A stretch of 64,000 bases of DNA from Microbacterium sp. 3J1 (GTDB lineage Bacteria > Actinomycetota > Actinomycetes > Actinomycetales > Microbacteriaceae), in contig NZ_CDWI01000004.1 of assembly GCF_001049495.1 (NCBI RefSeq), forward strand, positions 62,001-126,000. The letters run 5' to 3'. Below the pieces are notes generated by a model, which was not told the DNA's origin, did not search any database, and was given only the letters and a program-made list of their open reading frames with translations. Numbering within the stretch: the stretch's first letter is position 1; every line of letters begins with the position of its first letter. This document shows, piece by piece, positions 52,470-61,093 of this stretch. A program made the position numbers and the translations under genes.

Positions 52470-53279
52470 ATGAGAACGGATTTCGACGCCGAAGCACGGC
52501 GCGCGATCGTGACCGGAGCGGACTCGGGCATCGGGCGGGCCACCGCCGTCGCCCTCGCCGCGGCGGGGATCGACGTGGGCATCACCTGGCACTCCGACCA
52601 GGAGGGTGCCGAGCGGACGGCCGAGGAGGTGCGCAGTCATGGGGCCCGCGCGGTCGTCGCCCAGCTCGACGCCTCCGACATCCCCCGGTGCGGCGACGTG
52701 GTCGACGGCCTGATCGCCGAGCTCGGCGGGGTGGACGTGTTCGTCAACAACGCGGGCACCGGCGCGAGCACCGGATTCCTCGAGCTCACTCTCGAGGACT
52801 GGAACCGCGTCATGGACACCGATCTCACGGGCGCGTTCGTCTGCCTGCAGCGGGCCGCGCGATCGATGGTCGCCGCAGGGCGCGGAGGACGCCTGATCGC
52901 CGTCACGAGCGTGCACGAGCACCAGCCGATGGTCGGCGCGAGCGTCTACGACGCCGCCAAGCACGGTCTCGGCGGGCTCATGAAGAACCTCGCGCTGGAG
53001 CTCGGCACATTCGGCATCACCGCGGTGAGCGTGGCGCCCGGCGAGATCGCGACGGAGATGACCGGCAACGACGACGTCGATCCGCACACCGTGGACCGCC
53101 CCGGCATCCCGCTCGGGCGCCCGGGCGACGCTCGCGAGGTCGCCGCGCTGATCGCGTTCCTCGCGTCGCCGGAGGCCGCATACATCACCGGCGCATCGAT
53201 CGTCATCGACGGCGGGATGCTGCAGATGGGCCCGCAGGCGGGTGCCGCGATCACGGCCCACGACTGGCGGACCGTGTAA
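52470..53279 (+). CDS. SDR-family oxidoreductase
   Basis: A 269-residue NAD(P)-dependent short-chain dehydrogenase. Cofactor motif TGADSGIGRA (~14-23), NNAG (~93), the catalytic Ser-Tyr-Lys in VTSVHEH and ASVYDAAKHG (~140-160), and the C-terminal GASIVIDGGML. The ATG at 52470 is chosen over 52467 because GAGGAG then sits 6 nt away. Substrate unknown; it resembles 3-oxoacyl-ACP or sugar dehydrogenases. Confidence 0.9.
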   Translation: MRTDFDAEARRAIVTGADSGIGRATAVALAAAGIDVGITWHSDQEGAERTAEEVRSHGARAVVAQLDASDIPRCGDVVDGLIAELGGVDVFVNNAGTGASTGFLELTLEDWNRVMDTDLTGAFVCLQRAARSMVAAGRGGRLIAVTSVHEHQPMVGASVYDAAKHGLGGLMKNLALELGTFGITAVSVAPGEIATEMTGNDDVDPHTVDRPGIPLGRPGDAREVAALIAFLASPEAAYITGASIVIDGGMLQMGPQAGAAITAHDWRTV

Positions 53280-53361
53280 CCGAGGCACCCGCGGAGAGGG
53301 GGTTCACCTCGACGACGGCCGCTGCTACGTTGGCCTCACGTCGACCGAGAAGGGCCTCCTC

Positions 53362-54294
53362 ATGGCTGATCTGCTGACCTCCTGGCGCGACACGGCCACC
53401 AGACGGGCGATCGAGTCGTTCGTCGACTCGGTGACCAGCGGATCGGCCGCGGTGCCGGTACCCGAGCGGGTGGCGGTGTTCGACAACGACGGCACGCTCT
53501 GGACCGAGAAGCCGATGCCGACACAGCTCGCCTATGTCACGGAGCAGTGGCGCGCGAGGTTGGCCGAGGATCGATCCCTGGCATCGCGCCAGCCCTACCT
53601 GGCCGTGGCGAGCGGGGATCTGTCCTGGATCGGCGCCGCCGTGGACAAGCACTACGCCGGTGACGACACCGACCTGCACATCCTCATCGGAGCCATCGTG
53701 GAGGTGACGAAGGACCTCAGCGTCGACGCCTACGCGTCATCGGTGGGCGAGTTCTATCGGACCGCGCAGCACCCGACTCTGACACGGCCATACGCGCAGA
53801 CCGTGTATCGCCCGATGGTCGAACTGCTGCGATACCTCGAGGCGCACGACTTCACCTGCTACATCGTCTCGGCAGGCGAGCGAGACTTCATGCGTCCCAT
53901 GGCGGAGGACTACTACGGCATCCCGCCCGAGCGTGTCATCGGATCCGCGTACGGGCTCACCTACGACGAGACGTCGGCGGAGGTGCGGTACGGGACGTCC
54001 CTGGAGTTCTTCGACGACGGACCCGAGAAGCCGGTCAGGATCTGGAGCCGCATCGGCCGGCGCCCGATCTTCGCCGCAGGCAACGCGAATGGCGACATGC
54101 CGATGCTCGACTTCGCACTCGGCGCTGCGACGGGTTTCGGTCTCATCGTCCACCACGACGACCACACCGGTCGCGGGGACACCCCTTACGACAAGGGAGC
54201 GGAGAAGGCGCTGGCCGAATCAGGCGAACGCGGGTACACGGTGGTGAGCGTCGCAGACGACTGGTCGAGCGTGTTCCCGGACGCGACGGTGTGA
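53362..54294 (+). CDS. HAD-superfamily phosphatase
   Basis: A 310-residue hydrolase. Motif I is VAVFDNDGTLW (~38-48) with Asp nucleophile; motif II is CYIVSAGERDF (~170) and the late acidic motif is GNANGDMPMLDFA (~240). The fold resembles phosphoserine-phosphatase-like HAD proteins. The ATG at 53362 is preferred over the longer frame, which reads back into the SDR gene. Substrate unknown. Confidence 0.88.
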   Translation: MADLLTSWRDTATRRAIESFVDSVTSGSAAVPVPERVAVFDNDGTLWTEKPMPTQLAYVTEQWRARLAEDRSLASRQPYLAVASGDLSWIGAAVDKHYAGDDTDLHILIGAIVEVTKDLSVDAYASSVGEFYRTAQHPTLTRPYAQTVYRPMVELLRYLEAHDFTCYIVSAGERDFMRPMAEDYYGIPPERVIGSAYGLTYDETSAEVRYGTSLEFFDDGPEKPVRIWSRIGRRPIFAAGNANGDMPMLDFALGAATGFGLIVHHDDHTGRGDTPYDKGAEKALAESGERGYTVVSVADDWSSVFPDATV

Positions 54295-54311
54295 CGGAGC
54301 CGACCAGCGAA

Positions 54312-54512
54312 CTATTCGGCGTCAGGAACCTTCCTCGACGACTCGAAAGCGACGCCGAAGATCAGTCCGAGCGCGAGCCCCATCCCGACGCCCAAGGCGA
54401 GGTTGTCGAGCACGGTCAGTCCTGCCGCCGCGCCCAACGGGAGCCCGAGCGCGATACCGAGTGCTACACCGCGCCCCGATGTCTTCTTGGAGTCCTCTTC
54501 TGAATCAGTCAT
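54312..54512 (-). CDS. Small glycine-zipper membrane protein
   Basis: A 66-residue protein: a charged N-terminus (MTDSEEDSKKTSGRG), two hydrophobic Gly-rich stretches (VALGIALGLPLGAAAGLTVL and LALGVGMGLALGLIFGVAF) and a charged tail. Glycine-zipper helices such as these pack in membranes. The start at 54510-54512 avoids a longer frame of different composition. Function unknown. Confidence 0.72.
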   Translation of the reverse strand: MTDSEEDSKKTSGRGVALGIALGLPLGAAAGLTVLDNLALGVGMGLALGLIFGVAFESSRKVPDAE

Positions 54513-54622
54513 GAAGGTGACGCTACGTCGGGACGACGCAGCGCACATCCACCGTGCGACGGACAATGGGGGGCCGCTGGGATTCGATCCGTTCCGGTAC
54601 GGGACCCGCGGGGCTTCTCGAG

Positions 54623-54698
54623 TGGACGCGACGGCGGGAGTCGAACCCGCAACGCCGTCAGGTATGAGCTGAGGCCCGGGACCGCCCGGATCGCCGCG
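54623..54698 (-). tRNA. Degenerate tRNA-Met(CAU)-like sequence
   Basis: On the minus strand a 76-nt cloverleaf can be drawn: acceptor CGCGGCG/CGTCGCG (one G-U), a D-arm CCGG-GCGGTC-CCGG, anticodon loop CTCATAC (anticodon CAU), 6-nt variable loop, a perfect T-arm GCGGG-TTCGACT-CCCGC, discriminator U and encoded CCA. The D-arm is unusually small and lacks normal D-loop bases, position 8 is A instead of U, and the anticodon stem has a C/C mismatch. It is probably a pseudo-tRNA or a divergent tRNA. Confidence 0.45.
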
Positions 54699-54846
54699 AT
54701 GAGGATGACGTTACCTGGCCGTGATCCGGAAAACCAGGATCGTTGCCGCGTCTGACCGAAAGCGTCGCGGTGTGACGACTTTCGTCACGGCGCGTCTCGC
54801 GGCACGTCTCCCGACGCCGTCGGAGGCGGCGTGTACCGTCACGAGC

Positions 54847-55812
54847 ATGGCCGCCGCAGACGACCCCGCCACCACCGGTCAGAAGACCCACCGGTACCTG
54901 CGCCTCTCGCTGGTCCTCATCGTGTTCGCGCTGCTCGTCGCGGTCGCGCTTCAGAGCGTCGTAGTGTCCTGGGAGCCGCTGACCTTCGGCTGGCAGCCCC
55001 TCCCCTCCATCAGTCACGCGTTCTACACGCCCGTGCGAGACGTGTTCGTGGGTGCGCTCATCGCGACCTCGGTGGCGCTCCTCGCTCTGTCGGGGCGCAG
55101 TCGGGCGACGACGCTGCTCGACGTGTGCGCCGTCTTCGCTCCACTCATCGCGATCGTGCCGACCGGAGTCGTGCCGACGGCGATCGGCGTCTCGGGGATC
55201 GCCGACGCCGTCGTACGGGACGAGACGTCGTGTCCCGGCCCCGTGGACTGCATCCCCGTGGAGTACATCGGCGGCGCGAAGGCGGGCATAGCGGTCTACG
55301 CCCTCGTCGTGCTCGCCGTGGTCATCACGATGGCGGTGATCCGCGCCCAGACCCGCACGCCGAACCGGGCCGCGGTCGTCGTGTCCGCGATCGCGCTCGT
55401 CACCGCGACGGCGATGGCCGCGCTCGCGTTCGTGCCGGCTCTGGACGACGCGTTCCCCTTCACCTTCTGGCCGGTGCACAGCATCCATTTCGTCGTGACA
55501 CTGGTGTTCTTCAGCGTGTTCGCCGCGGTGCCGATCCTCTACGCCGGCGGGCCGCTCGATCCTGACGAGACACCGCCGACACCGATCCAGCGCACGATCT
55601 ACCGCTGGATCGCCGGGCTGCTGATTGTCGACCTCCTGCTGCTCGTCGCGGCCGTCCTGTTCCGCCAGGTCTTCGGAGAGACACCGGTCGTCCTCATCGG
55701 AGAGGCCGTGGCCCTGATCCTGTTCGGCGCGTTCTGGTGGGTCCAGACCTTCCAGCGCTGGGACGACGTGAACCCGCCGTCGATCGTCGCCGACCGCCGG
55801 TCAGAACCGTGA
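54847..55812 (+). CDS. Polytopic membrane protein (DUF998-like appearance)
   Basis: A 321-residue protein with about seven hydrophobic segments evenly spread from residue 20 to 310. A short extracellular loop contains two Cys (ETSCPGPVDCIP). The start at 54847 (MAAADDPATT) is chosen over a longer frame that would begin inside the intergenic region. It overlaps the WYL regulator convergently by 12 nt. No recognised function. Confidence 0.78.
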   Translation: MAAADDPATTGQKTHRYLRLSLVLIVFALLVAVALQSVVVSWEPLTFGWQPLPSISHAFYTPVRDVFVGALIATSVALLALSGRSRATTLLDVCAVFAPLIAIVPTGVVPTAIGVSGIADAVVRDETSCPGPVDCIPVEYIGGAKAGIAVYALVVLAVVITMAVIRAQTRTPNRAAVVVSAIALVTATAMAALAFVPALDDAFPFTFWPVHSIHFVVTLVFFSVFAAVPILYAGGPLDPDETPPTPIQRTIYRWIAGLLIVDLLLLVAAVLFRQVFGETPVVLIGEAVALILFGAFWWVQTFQRWDDVNPPSIVADRRSEP

Positions 55813-56787
55813 CGGCGGCGCAGGAGCATCCAGCGCCCTGATGAGGCGCCCCAGAGCCTCGCGGAGCTCGGCGCGGTGCGGCTCCGGGAAGTCCGTCGTG
55901 AACTCGACTCCCGGCGGCACGTAGAACATCCCGTAGACGGCCTCGCGCCAGTCGGAGCCTCCCACCGGCCACCGGGTGCGGTCGGCGTCTTCGGGCGTGG
56001 CGCCGTCGGCCCAGATGCCGAAGTACTCGCGCATGCGATCGATCGGCAGGTCCATGACGACATCCGCCTCGATCTTCTGCGGCGACCACGACGTCGCGAG
56101 CAGGATGCGCTCCTGCACCTCCTCCTCCGACATGTCGCGCGGTGTGAACAGCACCCTCGTGTGCTCGACCGCCTCGATGCGGTCCACGCGCAACGTGCGC
56201 CAGTCGTCGCGCTCGATGTCCCAGCCGAGCAGATACCAGTTGCGCTCCGACGGCGAGAGCACGTGCGGCTCGACGCGACGGATGCTCTCGCGCCCCTCTC
56301 TGTCGACGTAGCGGACGCGTACGCGTTCGTGGTCGCGCGCCGCGAGCGCGAGCTCGCCGAGCACGACCGGCGAGATGACCGGAGCCTGCCGGGTCGAGGT
56401 GGGCTGCACGGACGCGGCGAGCGCGTTCACCCGTCGCCGCAACGCCGACGGCAGCACCTGCTCGAGCTTCGCGAGGGCGGTGAGCGTCACCTCCGAGCCG
56501 CCGACCATCTGCTGCGTCGCGGCGACCCGGAGGCCGATCGCCATCGTCACGGCCTCGTCGTCGGTGAGCAGCAGGGGCGGCACGGCACTGCCCGCCTCGA
56601 GCCGGTACCCGCCCGCGGCGCCGGGCGTCGACTCGACGCGGTAGCCGAGCTCGCGCAGCCGGTCCACATCACGACGCACCGTGCGCTCCGTCACGCCCAG
56701 CCGACCGGCGAGCTCCGAGCCGGGCCAGTGCCGGTGCGTCTGCAGGAGGTTGAGCAGTGCGAGCGCTCGGGAGGTGGTGTCGGACAT
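55801..56787 (-). CDS. WYL-domain transcriptional regulator (YafY type)
   Basis: A 328-residue regulator. N-terminal HTH ~5-60 (ALALLNLLQTHRHWPGSELAGRLGVTERTVRRDVDRLRELGYRV). The WYL domain covers ~140-225, with the family motif in ERNWYLLGWDIERDDWRTLRVDRI; a WCX-like C-terminal domain follows. It is divergent from the ABC exporter genes across 61 nt, so it likely controls them. Confidence 0.92.
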   Translation of the reverse strand: MSDTTSRALALLNLLQTHRHWPGSELAGRLGVTERTVRRDVDRLRELGYRVESTPGAAGGYRLEAGSAVPPLLLTDDEAVTMAIGLRVAATQQMVGGSEVTLTALAKLEQVLPSALRRRVNALAASVQPTSTRQAPVISPVVLGELALAARDHERVRVRYVDREGRESIRRVEPHVLSPSERNWYLLGWDIERDDWRTLRVDRIEAVEHTRVLFTPRDMSEEEVQERILLATSWSPQKIEADVVMDLPIDRMREYFGIWADGATPEDADRTRWPVGGSDWREAVYGMFYVPPGVEFTTDFPEPHRAELREALGRLIRALDAPAPPSRF

Positions 56788-56810
56788 GAGTCAAGAGTCC
56801 CAGATATCGC

Positions 56811-56827
56811 GGACAGGATGTGTCCTG
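56811..56827. promoter_or_regulatory. Palindrome between the WYL regulator and the ABC exporter
   Basis: Overlapping inverted repeats GGACA-N5-TGTCC (56811-56825) and CAGGA-N4-TCCTG (56814-56827) lie between the divergent starts. Candidate operator, inferred from position. Confidence 0.45.
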
Positions 56828-56848
56828 GTTGCCTTCTACTCTCGGGGC

Positions 56849-57904
56849 ATGGCGAACGAATCCATCATCGAAACCGAGGGCCTGACCAAGGTCTTCACCG
56901 TCAAGAAGACGTCGGTCGACGCCGTCACCGACCTCTCCTTCATCGCGAACCGCGGCGAACTCGTCGCGTTCCTCGGACCCAACGGCGCGGGCAAGTCCAC
57001 GAGCCTGCGGATGCTCACGACCCTCATCCCTCCGACCTCGGGCACGGCGCGCGTCGTCGGGCACGACATCCGCACGGATGCCGCGGGCGTCCGCGCCCGC
57101 ATCGGGTACGTGGGGCAGCTCACGAGCGGCAGCTTCTCGCAACGGGTGCGCGACGAGCTGCTGAGCCAGGGCGCGTTCTACGGCATGACGCGTCGCGACA
57201 GCATCCGTCGCGCGGACGAGCTCATCGAGTCCCTCGACCTCTCGTCGTTCGCGACCCGGACCGTGCAGCAGCTCAGCGGCGGGCAGAAGCGCCGGCTCGA
57301 CATCGCGCTCGGACTCATGCACGCGCCTCCTCTGATCTTCCTCGACGAGCCGTCGACCGGTCTCGACCCGCAGAGCCGCGCCAACCTGTGGCAGCACATC
57401 CTCGATCTCCGGACCCAGCACGGAACCACCGTCTTCCTCACAACGCACTACCTGGAGGAGGCCGATCGCTACGCCGAGCGGGTCATGGTGATGGACAAGG
57501 GGCGGATCATCGCCGACGACAGCGCTGCGGCACTCAAGGCGACCCTCGCCGGCGACGTGCTGACGTTCGGCTTCGCGACCGAATCGGATGCTGCGCTGGC
57601 GCGCCCCGTCATCGCCAGGCTCAGCACAGCGGAGGTGACCCTCGACGGCGACTCGGTCTCCCTCGCCGTCCCTGATGGCGACCGGCTCCTGCCCGTGATC
57701 GTCCGCGAGCTGGATGCCGCCGGAATCCTCGTCCGGCGCGCGACCGGCGTCCCGCCCACCCTCGACGACGTGTTCCTGGCCCTCACCGGGCGCACGCTGC
57801 GCGAAGCGGGCGAGGGAGACGAGGCGTCCGAGACCGCCACCGACACCGCCGCTGCCGCGACCACCGACGCCGCGACCACCGCCACGACAGGAGCCCTCTC
57901 ATGA
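56849..57904 (+). CDS. ABC transporter ATP-binding protein (DrrA-like exporter)
   Basis: A 351-residue ATPase: Walker A GPNGAGKST (~44-52), signature LSGGQKRRLDIALG (~145), Walker B LIFLDEPSTGLDP (~165) and H-loop TTHYLEEAD. The ~100-residue C-terminal region is of the DUF4162 type that accompanies drug-exporter ATPases. It ends in an Ala/Thr low-complexity tail (TATDTAAAATTDAATTATTGALS). It overlaps the permease gene by 4 nt. Confidence 0.93.
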   Translation: MANESIIETEGLTKVFTVKKTSVDAVTDLSFIANRGELVAFLGPNGAGKSTSLRMLTTLIPPTSGTARVVGHDIRTDAAGVRARIGYVGQLTSGSFSQRVRDELLSQGAFYGMTRRDSIRRADELIESLDLSSFATRTVQQLSGGQKRRLDIALGLMHAPPLIFLDEPSTGLDPQSRANLWQHILDLRTQHGTTVFLTTHYLEEADRYAERVMVMDKGRIIADDSAAALKATLAGDVLTFGFATESDAALARPVIARLSTAEVTLDGDSVSLAVPDGDRLLPVIVRELDAAGILVRRATGVPPTLDDVFLALTGRTLREAGEGDEASETATDTAAAATTDAATTATTGALS

Positions 57905-58683
57905 CCACCTCGACCGACACCCTCGTGCGGGCGAACCTCGTGCGCGACACGAAGAACGTGCTGACCCGCGAGCTCAAGCCCGTGGTGCGCGACCCGTTCA
58001 CGCTGATCTTCAGCCTGCTGCAGCCGCTCGTGTTCCTCGGGCTGTTCGCTCCGCTGCTCATCGGCGGCTCCGGTCAGCCGGCCGGCGAGACGCTCGCCTG
58101 GTTCGTGCCGGGGGTGCTCGTCATGATCGTGCTGTTCGGCACCGGCGCCACCGGCTCGAACCTGCAGTACGAGATGATGACCGGCTCGCACGAACGCACG
58201 CTCGTCGCACCGCTCGCCCGCTCCTCGCTCCTGATCGGCCGCGCCCTCAAGGAGATCGCACCGATCGTCGTCCAGGCGCTCGTGATCGTGCTGATCGCCT
58301 GGCCCTTCGGGTTCGCGATCAACGTGCCGGGCCTCCTCATCGGTCTCGCACTGCTGGCGGTGTTCGGCGTCGGGCTCGGCTCGCTCTCGTACTCGCTGGC
58401 ACTCGCGACGAAGGACCGCGAGTGGCTGTTCTGGGGTGTGCAGCAGGCGCTGATCTTCCCGCTGCTGATCCTCTCGGGCATGCTGCTTCCACTCGACGAC
58501 GCCCCCGAATGGATGCGCGCGGTCGCGTCGGTCAATCCGGTCAACTGGGTGGTGCAGGCCGAGCGAGCGCTCTTCGCCGGTGATCTCGGCGACGCGACCG
58601 TGCTGTGGGGCTGGGTGTCGGCGCTGGCCGTCGCGATCGTCGGCCTCGCGGTCGGGGTGCGGGCGATCCGCCGCAGCAGCTGA
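57901..58683 (+). CDS. ABC-2 type exporter permease (DrrB-like)
   Basis: A 260-residue permease with six membrane helices. Residues ~130-150 and the segment LYS-type FPLLILSGMLLPLDDAPEWMRAVASVNPVNWVVQAERALFAGDLGD are the ABC-2 permease signature of DrrB proteins. Coupled to the ATPase upstream (ATGA overlap). The substrate is unknown; drug or lipid export is typical. Confidence 0.92.
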   Translation: MTTSTDTLVRANLVRDTKNVLTRELKPVVRDPFTLIFSLLQPLVFLGLFAPLLIGGSGQPAGETLAWFVPGVLVMIVLFGTGATGSNLQYEMMTGSHERTLVAPLARSSLLIGRALKEIAPIVVQALVIVLIAWPFGFAINVPGLLIGLALLAVFGVGLGSLSYSLALATKDREWLFWGVQQALIFPLLILSGMLLPLDDAPEWMRAVASVNPVNWVVQAERALFAGDLGDATVLWGWVSALAVAIVGLAVGVRAIRRSS

Positions 58684-58701
58684 CCCGGCAGCTGACCCCG
58701 G

Positions 58702-58739
58702 CGACTCGATCCGGCGTGCCTCAGCGCCGGATCGAGTCG
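58702..58739. terminator. Bidirectional terminator between convergent genes
   Basis: A perfect 15-bp stem, CGACTCGATCCGGCG with CGCCGGATCGAGTCG, and an 8-nt loop containing the stop codon of the minus-strand gene. It ends both the ABC exporter operon and the polysaccharide operon. Confidence 0.75.
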
Positions 58740-60139
58740 TGGAACGGGTTGGGTTCCAGCGTGAAGTCCGTGCTCGCGTCGGCCCACGTGTCGCCGTCGG
58801 CCGAGGCACGGCCGCGTCGGAGGGCGGCGAGCGCCTTCGTCGCCGGTGCGCCCAGCGCGAGTGCCGCAGCCCCGCGCAGGGTGCGGTCCTCTCCCCCGAG
58901 CACGCTCGCCCGATGCCAGGCCTCGCGCATCGCCCCGCCGCGTGCGGCGGGAACGACCCGCGCCGGCAGGGATCCCGAGCGACGCATGGCGACCAGCTGC
59001 TCGACGCGCTCCCACCACGTCGACTCGGACGACGGGTGGAAGTAGTTGTCGCGGAGCCAGTCGGGGTGCGGATGCCGGAAGCGGCCGGCCACGACCTCCG
59101 CGCGACCGCCGAGCAGCCCGCTGCCGACGAAGACGGTGTTGAGCAGGCTCTTGCTGACGCCGAACGAATCGAGCGCGATCACCGGCACCCCGACCGCGAC
59201 GGCCTCGACCGCCGCCGTGGAGCTCACGGTCACGAGTCCGGCGGCTGTCGAGAGCGCCGAGGCCATCGAGTCGTACGAGACGACGAGGTTGGCCGGATGC
59301 CGCGACGGCAGGAGATCGAGATACGAGTCGCGCTCGCGGTGGGTCTCCGTCTCGCCCGGGCGGGACCGGAGCTTGAGGACCACGCGCCGACCCGGGTCGG
59401 CCTCGGCCGCACGGATGAGGGTCGCCGCGATCTCCGCCCGCTCCTCCCGCCCGACCGGGACGAGGGCCTGGGCCGCGAAGACGATGTCGGTGGCCGGCTC
59501 ACGCTTCTCCCGCCCCTCGTCGGGGCGCTCCGAGACGAGCATCGCGCCCCGTGAGGAACCGTGCGGCTCGGCGGCCAGCACTCTCGCACGGTCGGGCGCG
59601 AGCATCCTCGATCGCAGTCGCGCGAACGGCAGGGTGGCCAGTGCCGTGGGAACCCCGACGCCGATGCGGCGTCCGAGCTCGGCGAACGCCCGCTCCTCGC
59701 GATGAGAGTGCACGACGAGCAGATCGGCGTAGCGCCTGTAGTCGAGCGCTCCGCGCTGGGCGGGGATGGCCATGCCCGGCATCCCCGCGACGACGACCGG
59801 CCGACGGGTCAGCCGATCGACGACCCTGCCCATGAGGCGCACGAACGGGCCGCGGCCGGCGAGCAGCACGACATCGGGCCGCTGGCCCTCGAGCCAGCCC
59901 ACGGTCTCGGCGAACGAGATCCGCGTGACGTTCTCCGCCGGCATCCCGGTTCCGGTCAGCGCCGTGCGCTGCTGCTCGACGCTGACCGTCAGCGGCGTCC
60001 GCACGATCAGCAGATGAGGACGGATGCCGGGCACGCCGCCGAGCAGCGACGCCGACCACTTCACGAACGAATCGGCGTCGGCGATCGCGACGACGCGCAG
60101 AGTGCCCGATCCGCTCACGCTCATGCCGGGTGTGCTCAT
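58721..60139 (-). CDS. DUF6716-type putative glycosyltransferase
   Basis: A 472-residue protein with a GT-B-like layout: LRVVAIADADSFVKWSASLLGGVPGIRPHLLIVRTPL (~13-50), then DVVLLAGRGPFVRLM, and a C-terminal lobe with LVTVSSTAAVEAVAVGVPVIALDSFGVSKSLLNTVFVGSG (~290-330), the type of nucleotide-sugar-binding region seen in capsule transferases. It shares a 4-nt overlap with neuB and ends at the shared terminator. It likely adds or modifies a sugar in the nonulosonic-acid polymer. Confidence 0.8.
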   Translation of the reverse strand: MSTPGMSVSGSGTLRVVAIADADSFVKWSASLLGGVPGIRPHLLIVRTPLTVSVEQQRTALTGTGMPAENVTRISFAETVGWLEGQRPDVVLLAGRGPFVRLMGRVVDRLTRRPVVVAGMPGMAIPAQRGALDYRRYADLLVVHSHREERAFAELGRRIGVGVPTALATLPFARLRSRMLAPDRARVLAAEPHGSSRGAMLVSERPDEGREKREPATDIVFAAQALVPVGREERAEIAATLIRAAEADPGRRVVLKLRSRPGETETHRERDSYLDLLPSRHPANLVVSYDSMASALSTAAGLVTVSSTAAVEAVAVGVPVIALDSFGVSKSLLNTVFVGSGLLGGRAEVVAGRFRHPHPDWLRDNYFHPSSESTWWERVEQLVAMRRSGSLPARVVPAARGGAMREAWHRASVLGGEDRTLRGAAALALGAPATKALAALRRGRASADGDTWADASTDFTLEPNPFHDSIRR

Positions 60140-61008
60140 GCCGTGACGCGACGCAGCTTCGCCATGGGTGCGCGCTCGCTGTCGAACACGCGCTTCACGC
60201 CGTCACCGAGAGCCTTCTCGATCACGCGGATGTCGCGCACGAGGTGCTCGAGGCCGGCGGGCTCGAGCGAGGCGGCGTGGTCGGAGCCCCACATCGTGCG
60301 GTCGAGCGTGATGTGACGCTCGACGGCGACCGCGCCGATCGCGACCGCGGCGAGGGAGATCTGCAGACCGCGCTCGTGACCCGAGTAGCCCACGGGGACG
60401 CCGGGGTAACGGTCGCGCAGCGTGGCGATCGCGCGGAGGTTGGCCTCTTCCGGCTCCAGCGGGTAGGTCGAGGTGGCGTGCATGAGCACGACACGGTCCG
60501 TGCCGAGCGTCTCGAGCGCCCGGTCGATCTGCGCGATGGTCGACATGCCCGTCGACAGGATGATCGGCTTGCCGGTCTCGCGGAGGGCGAGGAGCAGCTC
60601 GGTGTCGGTGAGGCTGGCCGAGGCCACCTTGTGCGCCACCACGTTGAGGTCCTCGAGGAAGGCGACGCTGGGGACGTCCCACGGGGAGGCGAACCAGTCG
60701 AGGCCGAGCATGGTGGCGTGGTCGCCGACGGCGATGTACTCGTCGCGGCCGAACTCGACGCGGCGGCGGTAGTCGAGGTAGCTCATGGTTCCCCACGGCG
60801 TCTCCCGCGGCACGTCGCGCATGTGCTCGGGCGTGGAGATCTCGGGGGTGCGCTTCTGGAACTTCACGGCGTCGGCACCCGCCTTCGCCGCGACGTCGAT
60901 GAGGCGCTTGGCGATGTCGACGTCGCCGTTGTGGTTGAGGCCGATCTCCGCGATGACATAGGCGGGGTGACCGCCGCCGATCACGCGTGAGCCGATGCTG
61001 ACAGTCAT
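60136..61008 (-). CDS. neuB: Nonulosonic acid (sialic/Kdn) synthase, lacking the SAF domain
   Basis: Condenses PEP with a six-carbon sugar (ManNAc or mannose, or its 6-phosphate). The TIM-barrel motifs of NeuB are present: IAEIGLNHNGDVDIAKRLIDVAAKAGADAVKFQKR (~19-53), KVASASLTDTELL, STGMST and GYSGHERGLQISLAAVAIGAVAVERHITLDR. The protein stops at residue 290, after the barrel, so the C-terminal antifreeze-like (SAF) domain of typical 345-residue NeuB is absent. Its start is 86 nt from the NeuA gene end, in the same operon. Confidence 0.9.
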   Translation of the reverse strand: MTVSIGSRVIGGGHPAYVIAEIGLNHNGDVDIAKRLIDVAAKAGADAVKFQKRTPEISTPEHMRDVPRETPWGTMSYLDYRRRVEFGRDEYIAVGDHATMLGLDWFASPWDVPSVAFLEDLNVVAHKVASASLTDTELLLALRETGKPIILSTGMSTIAQIDRALETLGTDRVVLMHATSTYPLEPEEANLRAIATLRDRYPGVPVGYSGHERGLQISLAAVAIGAVAVERHITLDRTMWGSDHAASLEPAGLEHLVRDIRVIEKALGDGVKRVFDSERAPMAKLRRVTA

Positions 61009-61093
61009 GGTTCCTCCGGTCGTCGAAATGGCCTTCTCCCCTGGGTACGCGCCGAGAGTGAACTGCGTGCGACAGGAGGGTTACCGGAGTCGG

